Assembly: GCF_016613535.2 (NCBI RefSeq)
Contig: NZ_CP071518.1
Span: 2,418,001 to 2,482,000 of the forward strand
DNA length: 64,000 nt
Origin: Lysobacter solisilvae
Lineage (GTDB): Bacteria > Pseudomonadota > Gammaproteobacteria > Xanthomonadales > Xanthomonadaceae
Direction: 5' to 3'
Below are positions 34,803 through 42,916 of this stretch, one piece after another. Position 1 is the first letter of the stretch. Every line of letters begins with the position of its first letter. Under the pieces are notes generated by a model. It did no database searches, was not told the origin of the DNA, and was given only the letters and a program-made list of their open reading frames with translations. Both the position numbers and the translations under genes were made by a program.

Positions 34803-35705
34803 TCAGTCGTGGGTGATCTTGTTGCGCAGCAGGAGCGCGCGCGCGGCCAGGCTGATGGTCAGCACGAACAGCGTCAGCACCAGCGCGCCGGCCCAGGCGA
34901 TGTGTTCCCAGTTCTCGTAGCCCTTGCCGGCGAAGTTGTACATGACCACCGATACCGCAGCCATCGGCTCGGTCACGTCGGTGCTCCAGAACTCGTTGCC
35001 GAAGGCGGTGAACAGCAGCGGTGCGGTTTCGCCGCTGATGCGCGCCAGCGCCAGCAGGACGCCGGTGACGATGCCGGGCAAGGCGGAGCGGTAGAGCACC
35101 TGCATCGTCACCTTCCACTGCGGCACGCCCAGCGACAGCGCGGCTTCGCGCATCTGCGTGGGCACCAGGCGCAGCATCTCGTCGGTGGTGCGCACCACGA
35201 CCGGCAGCACGATGAAGGCCAGCGCGATGCCGCCGGACAGGGCGGAGAAGCCCAGCAGCGGATCGCTGTCCGGGCCGGGCTTGGCCACGAAGATCGCGTA
35301 CACGAACAGGCCCAGCACGATCGAGGGCGCCGACAGCAGGATGTCGTTGACGAAACGCACGGTGGTGCCCAGCTTGCGCGCGTTGCCGTACTCGGCCAGC
35401 CAGGTGCCCGCGGCGATGCCGAGCGGCGTGCCGATGAGCAGGCCCATCGCGCACATGACCAGGCTGCCGAAGAAGGCGTTCTTCAGGCCGCCGGCCTCCA
35501 GCGGCGGTGGCTGGTTCTGCGTGAACAGCGCCACGTTGATGTGCCCCAGGCCCTTGGCGACCAGCGTCCACAGGATCCAGCCCAGGAACAGCAGGCCCAG
35601 GATCGCGGCGGCGGTGGCCAGGATGACGGCGACGGCATTGCCCAGGCGGCGGCGACGGTACAGGTGCTGCGAGGCGGGCTTCATGGGCACGGCGACGGCG
35701 TTCAT
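34803..35705 (-). CDS. pstA: Phosphate ABC transporter permease PstA
   Basis: This 300-residue permease has six membrane helices and the ABC permease loop ([18 protein letters not shown]). It forms the membrane channel with PstC. Its start overlaps the pstC stop by one base (TGATG), which indicates translational coupling. Confidence 0.95.
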   Translation of the reverse strand: MNAVAVPMKPASQHLYRRRRLGNAVAVILATAAAILGLLFLGWILWTLVAKGLGHINVALFTQNQPPPLEAGGLKNAFFGSLVMCAMGLLIGTPLGIAAGTWLAEYGNARKLGTTVRFVNDILLSAPSIVLGLFVYAIFVAKPGPDSDPLLGFSALSGGIALAFIVLPVVVRTTDEMLRLVPTQMREAALSLGVPQWKVTMQVLYRSALPGIVTGVLLALARISGETAPLLFTAFGNEFWSTDVTEPMAAVSVVMYNFAGKGYENWEHIAWAGALVLTLFVLTISLAARALLLRNKITHD

Positions 35706-36674
35706 CAGTTGCCCTCCCTGCGCGAGAGCTGCATCAGCATCAGCCGCGCCGCGGCCAGCACGACGAAGGTCACGATGAAGAGCACGAAGCCCAGCAGCAG
35801 CAGGGCGGAGCGGTAGGTCTCGGTGGCCTCGCCGAAATCGTTGGCGATCAGCGCGGCGATGGTGGTGCTGGGCTCGAGCAGCGAGGTGGTGAACTGCACG
35901 CTGTTGCCGATCACGAAGGCCACCGCCATCGTCTCGCCCAGCGCGCGGCCCAGGCCCAGGAAGATGCCGCCGATGACGGCCGAGCGCGTGTAGGGCAGCA
36001 CGATGTCCCAGCTGACTTCCCACTTCGTCGAGCCCAGCGCGTAGGCCGATTCCTTCAGCCGCGTGGGCACGGTCAGGAACACCTCGCGCATCACCGAGGA
36101 AATGAACGGGATCACCATGATCGCCAGCACGATGCCCGCGGTGAGCATGCCCACGCCGATCGGCGGGCCCTGGAACAGGCCGCCGATCACCGGCCAGGGT
36201 ACCCAGGTGGTCGTTGAGCCACGGGGCGACCTTCTCGCCCATCACCGGCATCAGCACGAACAGGCCCCACATGCCGTAGATGATCGAGGGGATGCCGGCG
36301 AGCAGTTCGATGGCCGAGCTCACCGGTCCGCGCAGCCAGCGCGGCGCGACTTCGGTCAGGAAGAAGGCGATGCCGAAGCTGACCGGCACCGCGATCACCA
36401 TCGCGATCACGGCGGTGACGATGGTGCCGTAGATCGGCACCAGCGCGCCGTACCTGTTCTCGACCGGGTTCCAGTCCGAGGACACGAAGAAGCTCCAGCC
36501 CGCCGCCTGCAGGGCATCGCGGCCGCCCCACAGCATCGACAGCGCCGCGCCGGCGAGCGCCACCAGGACGAACATGGCCGTGCCGGTGACGATCCAGCGG
36601 AAGACGCGGTCGTTGCGCGCGTCCTTGAGGTCGCGCGTGCTGCCGGCGGGAGTGGGGAGGGCTGTGGTGGTCAT
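35705..36674 (-). CDS. pstC: Phosphate ABC transporter permease PstC, with an apparent frameshift
   Basis: The N-terminal half ([40 protein letters not shown]) and the C-terminal half ([40 protein letters not shown]) lie in different frames. The switch is at ~36197-36205. Removing one base from the triple G at 36197-36199 (plus strand) joins them as [12 protein letters not shown] and gives a 322-residue PstC of normal length with six helices. A one-base insertion, probably a sequence error, is the simplest reading. Confidence 0.87.
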
Positions 36675-37056
36675 CGTATCCGCGGGTTGGCTTACGTGGA
36701 TCTGAAGGCGTCGTTGAGAGGCTTGCTGCGCTTGTGCTCGTCACTCCCGCCAAAGCGGGAACCCAGTGACTTGGAATCGCATGGGCTCGATCGGGAGCGA
36801 AGTCGCTGGATCCCCGCGTTCGCGGGGATGACGATTTCTGCCCGAGTCGCGCCCTGGGAGCTGGTTCGGGTGCCGTTCGCCCTTTTCGCCCTGCTCGTCA
36901 TTTCCCGCGAACGCGGGAAGAGCTCTTCAACAGCGCAGCTGGTCATCCAGTGACTTGGAACGGAGCGGGCTAAATCAACAGCAGAGTCCATGGATCCCCG
37001 CCTTCGCGGGGATGACGCATTGGCAAAGCCGCGCGCTGCGCGCGCGGGCCAATGCG
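36675..37056. repeat. Gap with interspersed TGGATCCCCGC repeats
   Basis: This 382-nt stretch between pstC and pstS holds two ~68-bp copies (36764-36831 and 36949-37016). Each starts CCAGTGACTTGGAA and ends in the hairpin TGGATCCCCGC-TTCGCGGGGATGACG. There are also related inverted pieces such as TCCCGCGAACGCGGGA. It looks like a dispersed REP-type element, and no gene is seen. Hairpins here could set pstS expression higher than that of the downstream genes. Confidence 0.75.
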
Positions 37057-38127
37057 TCACTTGAATTCCTTCGCCCAGTACGCTTTCACCTGCGCCACCA
37101 GCGACGGCGGCAGCGGCACGTAGTCGAGCGAGGCGGCCTGCGCCTGGCCGTGGTCCAGCGACCACAGGAAGAAGGCGAGCGCGGCGGCGCTGCGCTGCGG
37201 GTCGCGGGGCTGCTTGTACATGAGGATGAAGTTGGTGGCGGTGATCGGCCACGACTTCTCGCCCGGTGCGTTCGTCATGACCAGGTGGAAATCCTGCGCG
37301 CTGGCCCAGTCGGCGCTGGCGGCGGCGGCCGAGAAGCTTTCGTCGGAGGGCAGAACGAACTGGCCGGCGGCGTTCTGCAGCGCGGTGTACGCCATCGAGT
37401 TCTGCAGCGCGAAGGCCAGTTCGACGTAGCCGATGGAGCCCTTGATCTGCTTCACATAGGCGGCCACGCCCTCGTTGCCCTTGCCGCCCACGCCGGTCGG
37501 CCATTCCAGCGCGGTCCCTTCGCCGACGGCGGACTTCCAGGCCGGGCTGACCTTGGACAGGTAGCTGGCGAAGTTGAAGGTCGTGCCCGAGCCGTCGGAG
37601 CGGTGCACGACGCTGATCTTGCCGGCGGGCAGGATGACGCCCGGGTTGACCGCGGCGATGGCCGGGTCGTTCCACTGGGTGAGCTTGCCCAGGAAGATGT
37701 CGGCCAGCAGCGGACCGGTCAGGCGCAGCTTGCCCGCGTCGATGCCGGCCAGGTTCACCACCGGCACCACGCCGCCGATCGCGGACGGGAACTGCCCCAG
37801 GCCCGCCGCGGCCAGTTCCCCGGGCGGCAGGGGCTTGTCGGTGGAACCGAAGTCCACCGTGCCGGCCTTGATCTGGGCGACACCGCCGCCCGAACCGATG
37901 GACTGGTAGTTGACCTGGTGGCCGGTGGCGCGGTGGTAGTCCGAGGACCACTTGGACATCAGCGGGTAGATGAAGCTCGCGCCGGCGCCGGTGATCTCCG
38001 CGGCCACGTGTTCGCCCGCGGTGGCGGGCGCCGTGGCTTGCCTGGCGCCCGTCGGAGCGTCGGCCTTGTTGCAGGCGGGCAGGGCCAGGATGAAAGACGC
38101 GGCGAGGATGGCGAACGGGTACTTCAT
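37057..38127 (-). CDS. pstS: Periplasmic phosphate-binding protein, lipoprotein form
   Basis: This 356-residue PstS protein starts MKYPFAILAASFILALPACN. The lipobox LPAC makes it a predicted lipoprotein (Cys19). Phosphate-binding segments are TGAGASFIYPLMSKW, GSGGGVAQIKAGTVDFGSTD and HRSDGSGTTFNF. It is the first gene of the pst operon on the minus strand. A good Pho box lies 60 nt upstream. A paralogue is encoded just upstream. Confidence 0.94.
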   Translation of the reverse strand: MKYPFAILAASFILALPACNKADAPTGARQATAPATAGEHVAAEITGAGASFIYPLMSKWSSDYHRATGHQVNYQSIGSGGGVAQIKAGTVDFGSTDKPLPPGELAAAGLGQFPSAIGGVVPVVNLAGIDAGKLRLTGPLLADIFLGKLTQWNDPAIAAVNPGVILPAGKISVVHRSDGSGTTFNFASYLSKVSPAWKSAVGEGTALEWPTGVGGKGNEGVAAYVKQIKGSIGYVELAFALQNSMAYTALQNAAGQFVLPSDESFSAAAASADWASAQDFHLVMTNAPGEKSWPITATNFILMYKQPRDPQRSAAALAFFLWSLDHGQAQAASLDYVPLPPSLVAQVKAYWAKEFK

Positions 38128-38186
38128 GGTCACTCCGGGCGGCCGACCGGTGGGTCGGCGAGGTGACGCCATGAAATGATGTTTTT

Positions 38187-38204
38187 GTTACAGGGGAATG
38201 ACAT
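38187..38204 (-). promoter_or_regulatory. Pho box upstream of the lipoprotein pstS
   Basis: The minus strand reads ATGTCAT-TCCC-CTGTAAC, two 7-mers spaced by 4 nt. That matches the PhoB consensus CTGTCAT-N4-CTGTCAC at 12 of 14 positions. It is ~60 nt before the pstS start, consistent with PhoB activation under phosphate limitation. Confidence 0.7.
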
Positions 38205-38404
38205 CTGCCCGAAACATGGCTGTCATCCAGGCCGATCGGCCCATAGGGCGGGTCTGGACCCGCCGGCCGGTACGGCCCAGGCAACGAGGCTTCTGGCGAT
38301 TCGACTGTCTCCCACGGATGGTTGAGCGCCGACTGCGGCGAGGGGCGGGTCAAGACCCGCCCCATCGCGGCCAGGGGCGGGTCAAGACCCGCCCTGTCAA
38401 CGAG

Positions 38405-38424
38405 AACGGGCCCGAAGGCCCGTT
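38405..38424 (-). terminator. Terminator after the second pstS
   Basis: AACGGGCC (38405-38412) pairs with GGCCCGTT (38417-38424) around CGAA. On the minus strand it is followed by CTCGTTG. It is a compact 8-bp GC stem. Confidence 0.65.
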
Positions 38425-38446
38425 TCCGTGGCGTCCGGGGAAGGTC

Positions 38447-39466
38447 TCAGAACTTCATGTTCTGGGCCCAGTAGGCCTCGACCTGGTCGACCAGCGCGTC
38501 GGGCAGCGGCACGTAGTCGAGCGCCTTGGCCGCGGCATCGCCGTTGGCGTAGGCCCAGGTGAAGAATTCCTTCGCGTTCTTCGCGCCCGCGGCGTTCTTC
38601 GGCTGCTTGTACATCAGGATGAAATTGGTGGCGGTGATCGGCCAGGACTTCTCGCCCGGGGCGTTGGTCATCACCAGGTAGAAGTCCTTCGCGTTCTTCC
38701 AGTCGGCGTTGGCGGCGGCGGCCTGGAAGGTCTCGTCGGACGGCAGCACGTAGTTGCCGGCCGCGTTCTTCATGCGGGCGTAAGCCATCTTGTTCTGCAG
38801 GGCGTAGGACAGCTCGACGTAGCCGATGCCGCCCTTGATCTGCTTGACGTAGGCGGCCACGCCCTCGTTGCCCTTGCCGCCGATGCCGATCGGCCACTTC
38901 ACGGCGGTGCCTTCACCGACCTGGGACTTCCACTGCGGGCTGACCTTGGACAGGTAGTTGACGAAATTGAAGGTCGTGCCCGAGCCGTCGGAACGGTGCA
39001 CGACGGTGATCTTGGCGTCGGGCAGCTGCACGCCACTGTTGAGCGCGGCGATCGCCGGGTCGTTCCACCGGGTGAGCTTGCCCAGGAAGATGTCGGCGAG
39101 CGTCGCGCCGTCCAGCTTCAGCGCGCCGGAGGCGACGCCCGGGGCGTTGATCACCGGCACCACGCCGCCGATCACCGACGGGAACTGCGCCAGGCCGTGC
39201 CTCGCCAGCTCTTCGGGCTTGAGCGGGGCGTCGGAGGAGCCGAAGTCGACCGTCGCCGCCTTGATCTGGGCGATGCCGCCGCCCGAACCGATGGACTGGT
39301 AGTTGACCTTCTTGCCGGTCGTCCTGGCGTACTCGGACGACCACTTCGACATGACCGGGTAGACGAACGACGCGCCGGCGCCGGTGACGTCGGCAGCCTG
39401 CGCATGGGCCGCGACCGAGACGGCGAGGGCGAGGGCGGCGACGCGCAGGGGGATGGACTTGATCAC
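38447..39466 (-). CDS. pstS: Periplasmic phosphate-binding protein, soluble form
   Basis: This 339-residue PstS has a cleavable signal peptide (SIPLRVAALALAVSVAAHAQ) and no lipobox, unlike its neighbour. Binding motifs are TGAGASFVYPVMSKW, GSGGGIAQIKAATVDFGSSD and HRSDGSGTTFNF. GTG 39466 is the preferred start because AGGAG lies 7 nt upstream and the signal peptide begins there; the longer ATG start adds a non-signal-like N-terminus. The two proteins are clearly paralogues by local duplication. Confidence 0.93.
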   Translation of the reverse strand: MIKSIPLRVAALALAVSVAAHAQAADVTGAGASFVYPVMSKWSSEYARTTGKKVNYQSIGSGGGIAQIKAATVDFGSSDAPLKPEELARHGLAQFPSVIGGVVPVINAPGVASGALKLDGATLADIFLGKLTRWNDPAIAALNSGVQLPDAKITVVHRSDGSGTTFNFVNYLSKVSPQWKSQVGEGTAVKWPIGIGGKGNEGVAAYVKQIKGGIGYVELSYALQNKMAYARMKNAAGNYVLPSDETFQAAAANADWKNAKDFYLVMTNAPGEKSWPITATNFILMYKQPKNAAGAKNAKEFFTWAYANGDAAAKALDYVPLPDALVDQVEAYWAQNMKF

Positions 39467-39529
39467 GGATGCACTCCTGGAGAGATACGACGGGTCGAGC
39501 CCGTTCGTCGTGCATTCCATAACCGTGCG

Positions 39530-39547
39530 GTTACAGCGGAAGGTCAG
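39530..39547 (-). promoter_or_regulatory. Probable Pho box upstream of the soluble pstS
   Basis: The minus strand reads CTGACCT-TCCG-CTGTAAC, followed by CGCA-CGGTTAT. This is a weaker but correctly spaced Pho box ~64 nt before the start codon. The second half-site is the same CTGTAAC as in the other pstS promoter. Confidence 0.55.
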
Positions 39548-39613
39548 GAATATTTCAGTTCGATGACGGCGCAAGGTTCCACGTCAAGGCAGGAGGAGCG
39601 ATACGTGGATTGC

Positions 39614-39838
39614 ATAGGGCGGGTCAAGACCCGCCCTATGGCTTGGGGGGAGACGCAGGGGCGGCGGGTCAAGACCCGCCCTATGGTTTTGGGGGAGACG
39701 CAGGGGCGGCGGGTCAAGACCCGCCCTATGGCTTTGGGGGAGACGCAGGGGCGGCGGGTCAAGACCCGCCCTATGGCTTTGGGGGAGACGCAGGGGCGGC
39801 GGGTCAAGACCCGCCCTATGGCTTTGGGGGAGACGAGG
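39614..39838. repeat. Tandem array of a palindromic repeat, period 45 bp, five copies
   Basis: The core ATAGGGCGGGTC-AA-GACCCGCCCTAT (39614-39639) is an almost perfect 26-bp palindrome. GGCGGGTCAAGACCCGCC restarts at 39618, 39663, 39708, 39753 and 39798, exactly 45 bp apart. The copies are separated by a near-identical GGGGGAGACGCAGGGGC-type spacer. Because 45 is a multiple of three, long open frames cross it, but they encode only a repeated 15-residue string and are not credible genes. Single copies of the same palindrome occur at 33037-33186 and 38243-38395. Confidence 0.9.
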
Positions 39839-39904
39839 GGCGGCGGCGCGTTCGAGGCCTGCGCCGGTTTGCGCTCCCCTTGGCGCGGTTCCGGGGATCC
39901 CTTT

Positions 39905-40150
39905 AAAGCATCTCTCCCATGCCTCCAAAGCGATGGGGGAATCCCTCCAGAGCTATTCCCCAATCCCTCCCGAGGGTTTCCGGAACCCTCGAGAGCTATT
40001 GCCCAATACCTCCGGAGGGATTGGGGAATAGCTTCAAAGCGATTGTCCAATACCTCCGGAGGGTCTCCGGAACCCTCGAGAGCTATTGCCCAATACCTCC
40101 CGAGGGATTGGGGAATAGCTTTAAAGCGGTTGTCGGATAGCTTTAAAGCA
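39905..40150. repeat. Second repeat array, period 87 bp
   Basis: CGGAACCCTCGAGAGCTATT recurs at 39981 and 40068 (87 bp apart). It is embedded in shuffled modules such as GATTGGGGAATAGCTT, TACCTCCGGAGGG and CTTTAAAGC. Many modules are short palindromes or inverted copies of one another. Its AT-richer composition differs from the flanking DNA. With the 45-bp array it fills the 772-nt gap between pstS and the porin gene (39467-40238), and no gene is seen. Confidence 0.7.
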
Positions 40151-40179
40151 ATGCCTGGATCCATCGGCGGACAAAAGAA

Positions 40180-40205
40180 AAGGGCGCGACCGAGGCCGCG
40201 CCCTT
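40180..40205 (-). terminator. Rho-independent terminator of the porin gene
   Basis: AAGGGCGCG (40180-40188) pairs with CGCGCCCTT (40197-40205). On the minus strand it is followed by TTCTTTTG. It lies 33 nt after the porin stop codon. Confidence 0.8.
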
Positions 40206-40238
40206 CAAACACCATCGCCGGAGAGAGAGAGAGGCGCC

Positions 40239-41423
40239 TTACCAGTAGAACTGCAGGCGCGCCTCCAGCGCGTTCGGGTTGTCTTCCAGCGCGCCCTTCT
40301 CCTGGTTGACGATCACGTAGTTCAGCATGAACTTGAAGTTCGAGCGCCAGTACCAGTTCACGCCCGCCGTGACGCTGTCCATCTCGCCGCCGACGACGAT
40401 GCCGTCGGTCAGGTCGATCGCGTCGTAGCGCAGGCCCAGCTGCCACATGCCCTTGGCCGGGTCGTCCGGCAGGCCGGTGGTCGGCACGCCGGCCTTGTAG
40501 CCCCAGGTCTCGCCGGTGATGTTCCACAGGCCGGACACGTAATAGCCGTCGCCGTCGAAGTCGGCCAGGCCTTCGGTGCGCTGGACGTCGGTCTTCATGT
40601 ACTCGCCCTGCAGCTTGAACGGCCCCTTGACCCACAGGCCCTCCACGCCGAGCGAGCTGGCGCGGTCGGTGCGGTTGCTCAGGCTGCTGGCGCTGGTGCG
40701 GCTGCTGCCGGTGTCGACGAAGCGGGTCGGCACGATGTCGGCCATCGGGCGGGCGCGCAGGCGGATGGCGTCGCCGTCGGTGTCCTTGTCGAGGAAGGAC
40801 GCGCCGATGTGGAAGATGTTGCCGGCATCGTTGATCGGAGCCCAGTAGCCGCGCAGGGCGTAGCCGCTGCCGTGCTCGCGGTTGCGGGTGAGTTCGCGGC
40901 CGAAGAAGCTGCCGGTCACGCCCCAGTTGACGTCACCGTAGTTGTACTGGACGCCGAGGCGGCGCGGGGTGCCCAGGGTGTTGGTGATCGACGACTTGGA
41001 GATGAAGTCGTTGTTCTTGGTCGACGACAGTTCTTCCATGGTGGCGCCGGGCTGCTTGAACTGGCCGACCTGGATGAAGTGGTTGGCGTTGTTGCCGAAC
41101 TTGTACTTCGCGTTGACGTCCAGCCACTTGTCGTCCTTGGCGTCGTAGCCCAGCACCCACTCGAAGTTGCCCGGGCCCTTGCCCTTGAGCACCAGCTCGG
41201 CGCGGCGCAGCTCCTGCACATAGTCCTCGCCGTCCAGGTCGGTGGCCGAGTCGGCGCCGTAATCGATGGTGTCCGTGTCGAAGTTGTAGAAGTCGGCTTG
41301 GACCAGGCCTTCGAACGAGACTTCCGAACCGCCGATGACGTCGAGCGCGACTTCGGCGTGCGCGGCCGGAGCGATCAACGCGGCGAGCAGCGCGACGGAC
41401 AGGGTGTTGCGGGAGAGTTTCAT
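40239..41423 (-). CDS. Phosphate-selective porin (OprP/OprO family)
   Basis: This 394-residue outer-membrane protein has a signal peptide ending AAHAE and a 16-strand-type barrel that ends LEARLQFYW, with an aromatic C-terminus. It has the family's N-terminal pattern (EGLVQADFYNFDTD, ELRRAELVLKGK) and DAKDDKWLDVNAKYKF. Family members pass phosphate or polyphosphate across the outer membrane. Its place next to two pstS genes and pstCAB-phoU suggests it feeds the Pst system. Confidence 0.9.
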   Translation of the reverse strand: MKLSRNTLSVALLAALIAPAAHAEVALDVIGGSEVSFEGLVQADFYNFDTDTIDYGADSATDLDGEDYVQELRRAELVLKGKGPGNFEWVLGYDAKDDKWLDVNAKYKFGNNANHFIQVGQFKQPGATMEELSSTKNNDFISKSSITNTLGTPRRLGVQYNYGDVNWGVTGSFFGRELTRNREHGSGYALRGYWAPINDAGNIFHIGASFLDKDTDGDAIRLRARPMADIVPTRFVDTGSSRTSASSLSNRTDRASSLGVEGLWVKGPFKLQGEYMKTDVQRTEGLADFDGDGYYVSGLWNITGETWGYKAGVPTTGLPDDPAKGMWQLGLRYDAIDLTDGIVVGGEMDSVTAGVNWYWRSNFKFMLNYVIVNQEKGALEDNPNALEARLQFYW

Positions 41424-41476
41424 GGGACGGGCCTGCGGATGGCTGGGAGAGGACCCGCGCAGGCTAGTTAGTAAAG

Positions 41477-41494
41477 ATTGCGTGAATGTGACAA
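41477..41494 (-). promoter_or_regulatory. Weak Pho-box-like site before the porin
   Basis: The minus strand reads TTGTCAC-ATTC-ACGCAAT ~54 nt before the porin start. The first half-site is good and the second is poor, so PhoB control is plausible from context but only weakly supported here. Confidence 0.35.
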
Positions 41495-41563
41495 CGCTGA
41501 CTTATTTCTGCAGCGTGGCTGCCGCGCATCCGGCCGCCGGTTTTCCGCGCCTTCCCGCCCGTG

Positions 41564-42463
41564 TCAGGGGCGCTGCGGACGGTCCGGATCCACGCCCGCG
41601 GGCTCGCCCGGCGTCTTGTCGGGGAAGCGGCACAGATCGCGGATCGGGCAGTGCGGACAATCGGGAGTACGGGCCTTGCAGACGTAGCGGCCGTGCAGGA
41701 TCAGCCAGTGGTGCGCGTCCTGCAGGAACCTGGGCGGCACCGCTTTTTCCAGCGCATCCTCCACCGCGCGCACGTCCTTGGCCGGGGCCAGCCCGGTGCG
41801 GTTGGCGACGCGGAAGATGTGGGTGTCCACGGCGATCGTGGGTTCGCCGAAGGCCGTGTTCAACACGACGTTGGCCGTCTTGCGGCCGACGCCGGGCAGC
41901 GCCTGCAACGCTTCGCGCGTGCGCGGCACCTGGCCGCCGTGGTCGCGCAGCAGCTGCTGCGCCATCGCCACCACGTTGGCGGCCTTGGTGTTGAACAGCC
42001 CGATCGTGGCGATGTAGGGCTTGAGTCCCTCGACGCCGAGCGCGGCGATGGCGGCGGGGGTGTTGGCCACCTTGAACAGCTTGCGGGTGGCCTTGTTGAC
42101 GCCCACGTCGGTCGCCTGCGCGGACAGCGTCACCGCCACCAGCAGCTCGTAGGGCGTGCTGTATTCCAGTTCGGTGGTGGGCGAGGGATTGAGCTGCGCC
42201 AGCCGGGAAAACATCTCGTCGACTTCGTCCGGCAGCAGGCGGCGCGGGCGTTGGGGCGATGCGGTCTTGGCCGCGGGCGTCCTGGCCTAGGTGGTCTTGG
42301 GTGCAGACGATGTTGCACCCGACGCGCCACGCCTGGCCGCCGCGGACTTCGACGCGGGACGCCTGGGTGCCGGACGCTTCGACGCCTCACCCTTCGATGT
42401 CGTCGGCGTCGGCGTCGCGTTGGCCGCGCCGCTGGAAGCCGGCCGCTTCCTGCGGGTGGTCAT
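41564..42463 (-). CDS. nth: Endonuclease III, with an in-frame amber codon in its N-terminal extension
   Basis: Endonuclease III removes oxidised pyrimidines and cuts the AP site. The conserved core from ATG 42214 (MFSRLAQLNPSPTTELEY) to the stop at 41564 is 216 residues. It has the helix-hairpin-helix LPGVGRKTANVVLNTAFG with its catalytic Lys, the Asp in AVDTHIFRVANR, and the Fe-S cysteines in CKARTPDCPHCPIRDLC. Upstream in the same frame a basic, Ala/Lys/Thr-rich stretch runs back to ATG 42463, whose ATGA overlaps the previous gene's stop. That continuous frame is interrupted only by TAG at 42286-42288. The extension plus core would be a 299-codon protein. Either TAG is an error (CAG is one base away), or translation restarts at 42214. 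Confidence 0.85.
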
Positions 42464-42894
42464 GGTTTATGCCGTACGGCCGCGCGGGCCTTGGCCCGTG
42501 CCAGCGCGGCCGCGGCGGCGCTGGGCAGGGCGGGGGCCGTCGTAGGCGGCAGTGGGGCGTCAGCAGGCACGCCGTCGGTGGGCCTGCCGCCTCCGGGCAA
42601 GTCGGCCGGCGCAGGACTGGGCGCGGCGCGTGCGGCCGCGCGCGCCTGGGCGCGGGCCTCCAGTCGCGCCTGGCGTGCGCGGAAGCGTTCGCGTGCTTCG
42701 AGTGCGCGCTGGCGTTCTTCGCGGGCCAGGGTGAACGCGTGCGTGCACGCCGGGCTGCAGTGCGGACATGCGGGCGCGTGCAGCAGGCCCGCGTCGATCG
42801 CGCGGTCGATGTCGTCGACCTGCAATGCCGCCGCCACCGCATGCGCGGGGGCGGATGCGGGGCAGCCGCAGGCTGGACAGGGCCCGGAGGTCAT
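42460..42894 (-). CDS. Hypothetical Cys-motif protein upstream of nth
   Basis: This 144-residue protein is not assigned to a known family. Its start has two zinc-ribbon-like cysteine groups (CPACGCP and CPHCSPAC, ~6-50). A long Arg/Ala-rich predicted helix follows (EERQRALEARERFRARQARL), then a Pro/Ala tail. Conserved-looking cysteines suggest metal binding. Its stop overlaps the nth-frame start (ATGA), and it begins 22 nt after the crotonase gene. Confidence 0.6.
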   Translation of the reverse strand: MTSGPCPACGCPASAPAHAVAAALQVDDIDRAIDAGLLHAPACPHCSPACTHAFTLAREERQRALEARERFRARQARLEARAQARAAARAAPSPAPADLPGGGRPTDGVPADAPLPPTTAPALPSAAAAALARAKARAAVRHKP

Positions 42895-42916
42895 CGCGCG
42901 CTCGGGGCTGCGGGGG

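Larger units (their letters stand above)
38128..38446. repeat. Gap with Pho box and three GGCGGGTC palindromes
   Basis: Between the two pstS genes lie the Pho box at 38187 and three copies of the dispersed palindrome (38243-38264, 38342-38363 and 38372-38395). The terminator of the second pstS follows at 38405. No coding region is seen. Confidence 0.75.

Noticed and set aside
39614..39838. Regularly spaced direct repeats resembling a CRISPR array
   Set aside because: The intervening sequences are nearly identical to each other rather than unique spacers, and no cas genes are present. It is a simple 45-bp tandem repeat.
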